DNA from: VXPQ01 sp965223485
GTDB taxonomy: Bacteria; Bacteroidota; Rhodothermia; Rhodothermales; VXPQ01
Assembly: GCA_965223485.1 (NCBI GenBank)
Contig: OZ244993.1
Span: 2,480,001-2,544,000, forward strand
Length of the DNA stretch: 64,000 nucleotides
Direction: 5' to 3'
Shown: piece by piece, positions 62,397 through 64,000 of the stretch
Position numbering within the stretch: position 1 is the stretch's first letter
How the letters are laid out: the number at the start of each line of letters is the position of its first letter
Made by a program: the position numbers and the translations under genes
The notes under the pieces: model-generated
Told to the model about the DNA's origin: nothing
Databases searched by the model: none
The model's input: the letters and a program-made list of their open reading frames with translations, nothing else

Positions 62397-64000
62397 ATGT
62401 CTTTTTCTTTTGGCATGAGTCCATGGCTGTTTGCGGCAGCCTTGCTTGCAGCCGGCGCCGGCGCCGCATGGTTGTATCGTCACACGATGCCCGTATTGCC
62501 GCGGCGCAAGAGGATCGTGCTTGGCGTGCTACGATTTTGCGCCCTCTTTTTCATCCTGCTGCTTCTGCTCGAACCTGTTCTACGCCTTGTCCGGCATGCC
62601 GAAAAAGAACCGGTCGTAGCGGTGCTCATCGATGACAGCGCAAGTCTTCGTCTGGCATCCGGTGCGGACACTTCTCTTGCAGTAGCACAATCTCATATTC
62701 GGGATATCCTCCAGCATGTCCCGGCTGCTGCACGGGCCGCGGATGTGCGGTACATCCGTTTTGGCTCAGACCTCGACGCCGGCGATCTTTCCCGTTTCGA
62801 ATCGGATTCGCTGGGGCTGAACGCATTCAGGACCAACATTGCACAGGCGCTTGCTTCCACCGAAGAGCGATTGCGGGATGATAATTTGCGTGCCGTACTG
62901 CTCGTTTCCGATGGACGGTACAATACGGGTCGCAATCCGCTATATGTATCCGAACGATATCCGGTGCCTGTTTTTACGGCAGTCGTAGGCGACACATTGC
63001 GCCGGCAGGATATTCGGGTACAACGTGTGCTCACGAACGACGTAGCCTACGTGGGCGCCGAACTCCCCATTGAGGTCGGCATTCGTGCAGAGGGTATGGG
63101 CGGCCGCCGGGTTACGGTATCGCTTGTCGCCGACGGGGAAACGATAACTTCTCGAAACCTTGAAATCCCTCCGGGAAATGCTGAAATCGTCACCGATTTG
63201 TCTGTGACGCCCGAAGCGGAAGGACTCCAGCGCTACACGGTGGCTGTGACGGAGCTTCCCGGTGAAGTGACGCACCGCAACAACCGGGAGTCCCTGGCGG
63301 TTCGTGTGCTTTCCTCCAAACGGCGGATCCTTCTCGTTGCTGCGGCTCCCGGCCCGGATGTCGCTGCAATCCGGAGGTTGCTTGCGCGAAATACGGCGTT
63401 CGAGGTGTCTTCATTCGTACAAAAAAGCGAACGTGCTTTCTATGAGGGTGCGTTTCCCGTCTCGCTTGCGGACTTCGATGTAATCGTATTGGCCGGCTAC
63501 CCCGGACGAGCCAGCGACGAAACGGTATCGGGGCGCATCGGAGAGGCGGTCCGCGAAGGGGTTCCTGTATTTTTTCTACTTACTTCAGGTACCTCTATCG
63601 CCCGGCTGGGCACAATCCCCGAAGACGCCCTTCCCGTTATGGCCAGGCGTGTTCGAGAGGATTTCATGGAGGCAACGTTTCGAACTACGCCGGCAGGAAA
63701 TCATCACCCGGTCATGCATATTCCCGGCGCCGATTCGGAAGCATGGAGCACCCTTCCCCCGCTGGAATTCAGTAGAACCCAATGGGTGCTTGCCCCTGAT
63801 GCACAGGTACTCGCCACTGTTTCGGTGCGCGGGATCGACCTGCCCGAACCGTTGCTCGTCGTTCGCCGGCGTGCACAGCATCGGATCGCCGCCTTGCTTG
63901 GCGCCGGCACATGGAGATGGCAGAATCTTCCTGAAGACCTGTCTCGATTCGAGCAGCTTCCCGCGGAATTTTTTTCGAACGTTATCCAATGGCTTACCGC
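62397..64000 (+). CDS. VWA-like membrane protein, 3' end outside window
   Basis: Open reading frame from ATG 62397 through the right edge (534 codons). Two N-terminal spans (about 8-28, 41-61), then VAVLIDDSASLR at residue 76, a MIDAS-like start of a VWA domain, with the LLVSDGRYNTG strand further on. Next comes a beta domain, then a glutamine-amidotransferase-like fold (RRILLVAAAPGPDVAAIRRLL, FDVIVLAGYP). Such proteins are common in Bacteroidota, often beside MoxR/BatA-type genes; function not known. Confidence 0.8.
   Translation, partial: MSFSFGMSPWLFAAALLAAGAGAAWLYRHTMPVLPRRKRIVLGVLRFCALFFILLLLLEPVLRLVRHAEKEPVVAVLIDDSASLRLASGADTSLAVAQSHIRDILQHVPAAARAADVRYIRFGSDLDAGDLSRFESDSLGLNAFRTNIAQALASTEERLRDDNLRAVLLVSDGRYNTGRNPLYVSERYPVPVFTAVVGDTLRRQDIRVQRVLTNDVAYVGAELPIEVGIRAEGMGGRRVTVSLVADGETITSRNLEIPPGNAEIVTDLSVTPEAEGLQRYTVAVTELPGEVTHRNNRESLAVRVLSSKRRILLVAAAPGPDVAAIRRLLARNTAFEVSSFVQKSERAFYEGAFPVSLADFDVIVLAGYPGRASDETVSGRIGEAVREGVPVFFLLTSGTSIARLGTIPEDALPVMARRVREDFMEATFRTTPAGNHHPVMHIPGADSEAWSTLPPLEFSRTQWVLAPDAQVLATVSVRGIDLPEPLLVVRRRAQHRIAALLGAGTWRWQNLPEDLSRFEQLPAEFFSNVIQWLT

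Overview
The window is a chromosomal segment of moderately GC-rich DNA, most likely from a Bacteroidota/Rhodothermota-type bacterium. Reasons: a secreted protease ends in a type IX secretion sorting domain (YPNPFN followed by a beta-rich tail), glutaminyl-tRNA synthetase is fused to a YqeY domain, many short intergenic spaces lack clear Shine-Dalgarno sites, and the core genes (scpAB, guaB, hemACD, proBA) are ordinary bacterial ones. The species cannot be named from the sequence alone.

Layout. 1-12.2 kb is core: an M16 peptidase cut by the window edge, a sugar-nucleotide epimerase, scpA-scpB, an RluB-type pseudouridine synthase, guaB, an M24 peptidase, a lipoprotein zinc metalloprotease and a copper P-type ATPase. 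12.2-17.0 kb is a mosaic: a T9SS-exported metalloprotease, a DUF4143 ATPase, a 23-bp tandem array beside a decayed copy of the copA 3' end, an HNH nuclease and an AlkD-like protein. 17.0-27.7 kb is a defence or mobile island: a structured RNA with its own promoter and terminator ahead of an NYN nuclease; a minus-strand operon holding a type III restriction system (res, small ORF, degenerate ImmA/IrrE-like protein, mod) that ends in a TIR-like effector gene overlapping mod by 4 nt; a small membrane protein; and a tyrosine recombinase behind a consensus promoter and a perfect 13-6-13 inverted repeat.

27.7-64 kb returns mainly to core genes with small accessory patches: miaA; a three-gene coiled-coil operon of unknown function; five phased palindromes before a TetR gene; a minus-strand glycosyltransferase / ATP-binding regulator / mannosyltransferase-methyltransferase operon; glnS-yqeY; a cell-envelope lipoprotein trio; a DinB / glycosylasparaginase / VOC operon; an orphan MalK-type ATPase divergent from a LacI regulator; purC; moaD-moaE; a LolC/E-type permease; a P5C dehydrogenase; thiE; hemA-hemC-hemD; peptidases M24 and M3; OsmC; proB-proA beside tRNA-Leu(TAA); a Ca/Na antiporter; and a VWA-like membrane protein that runs off the right edge.

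The best candidates for something undescribed are the type III restriction operon carrying a TIR effector (17.98-26.4 kb), the neighbouring structured RNA plus NYN nuclease (17.09-17.89 kb), the integrase promoter/palindrome (26.58-26.64 kb), and the five-palindrome array (30.16-30.31 kb).
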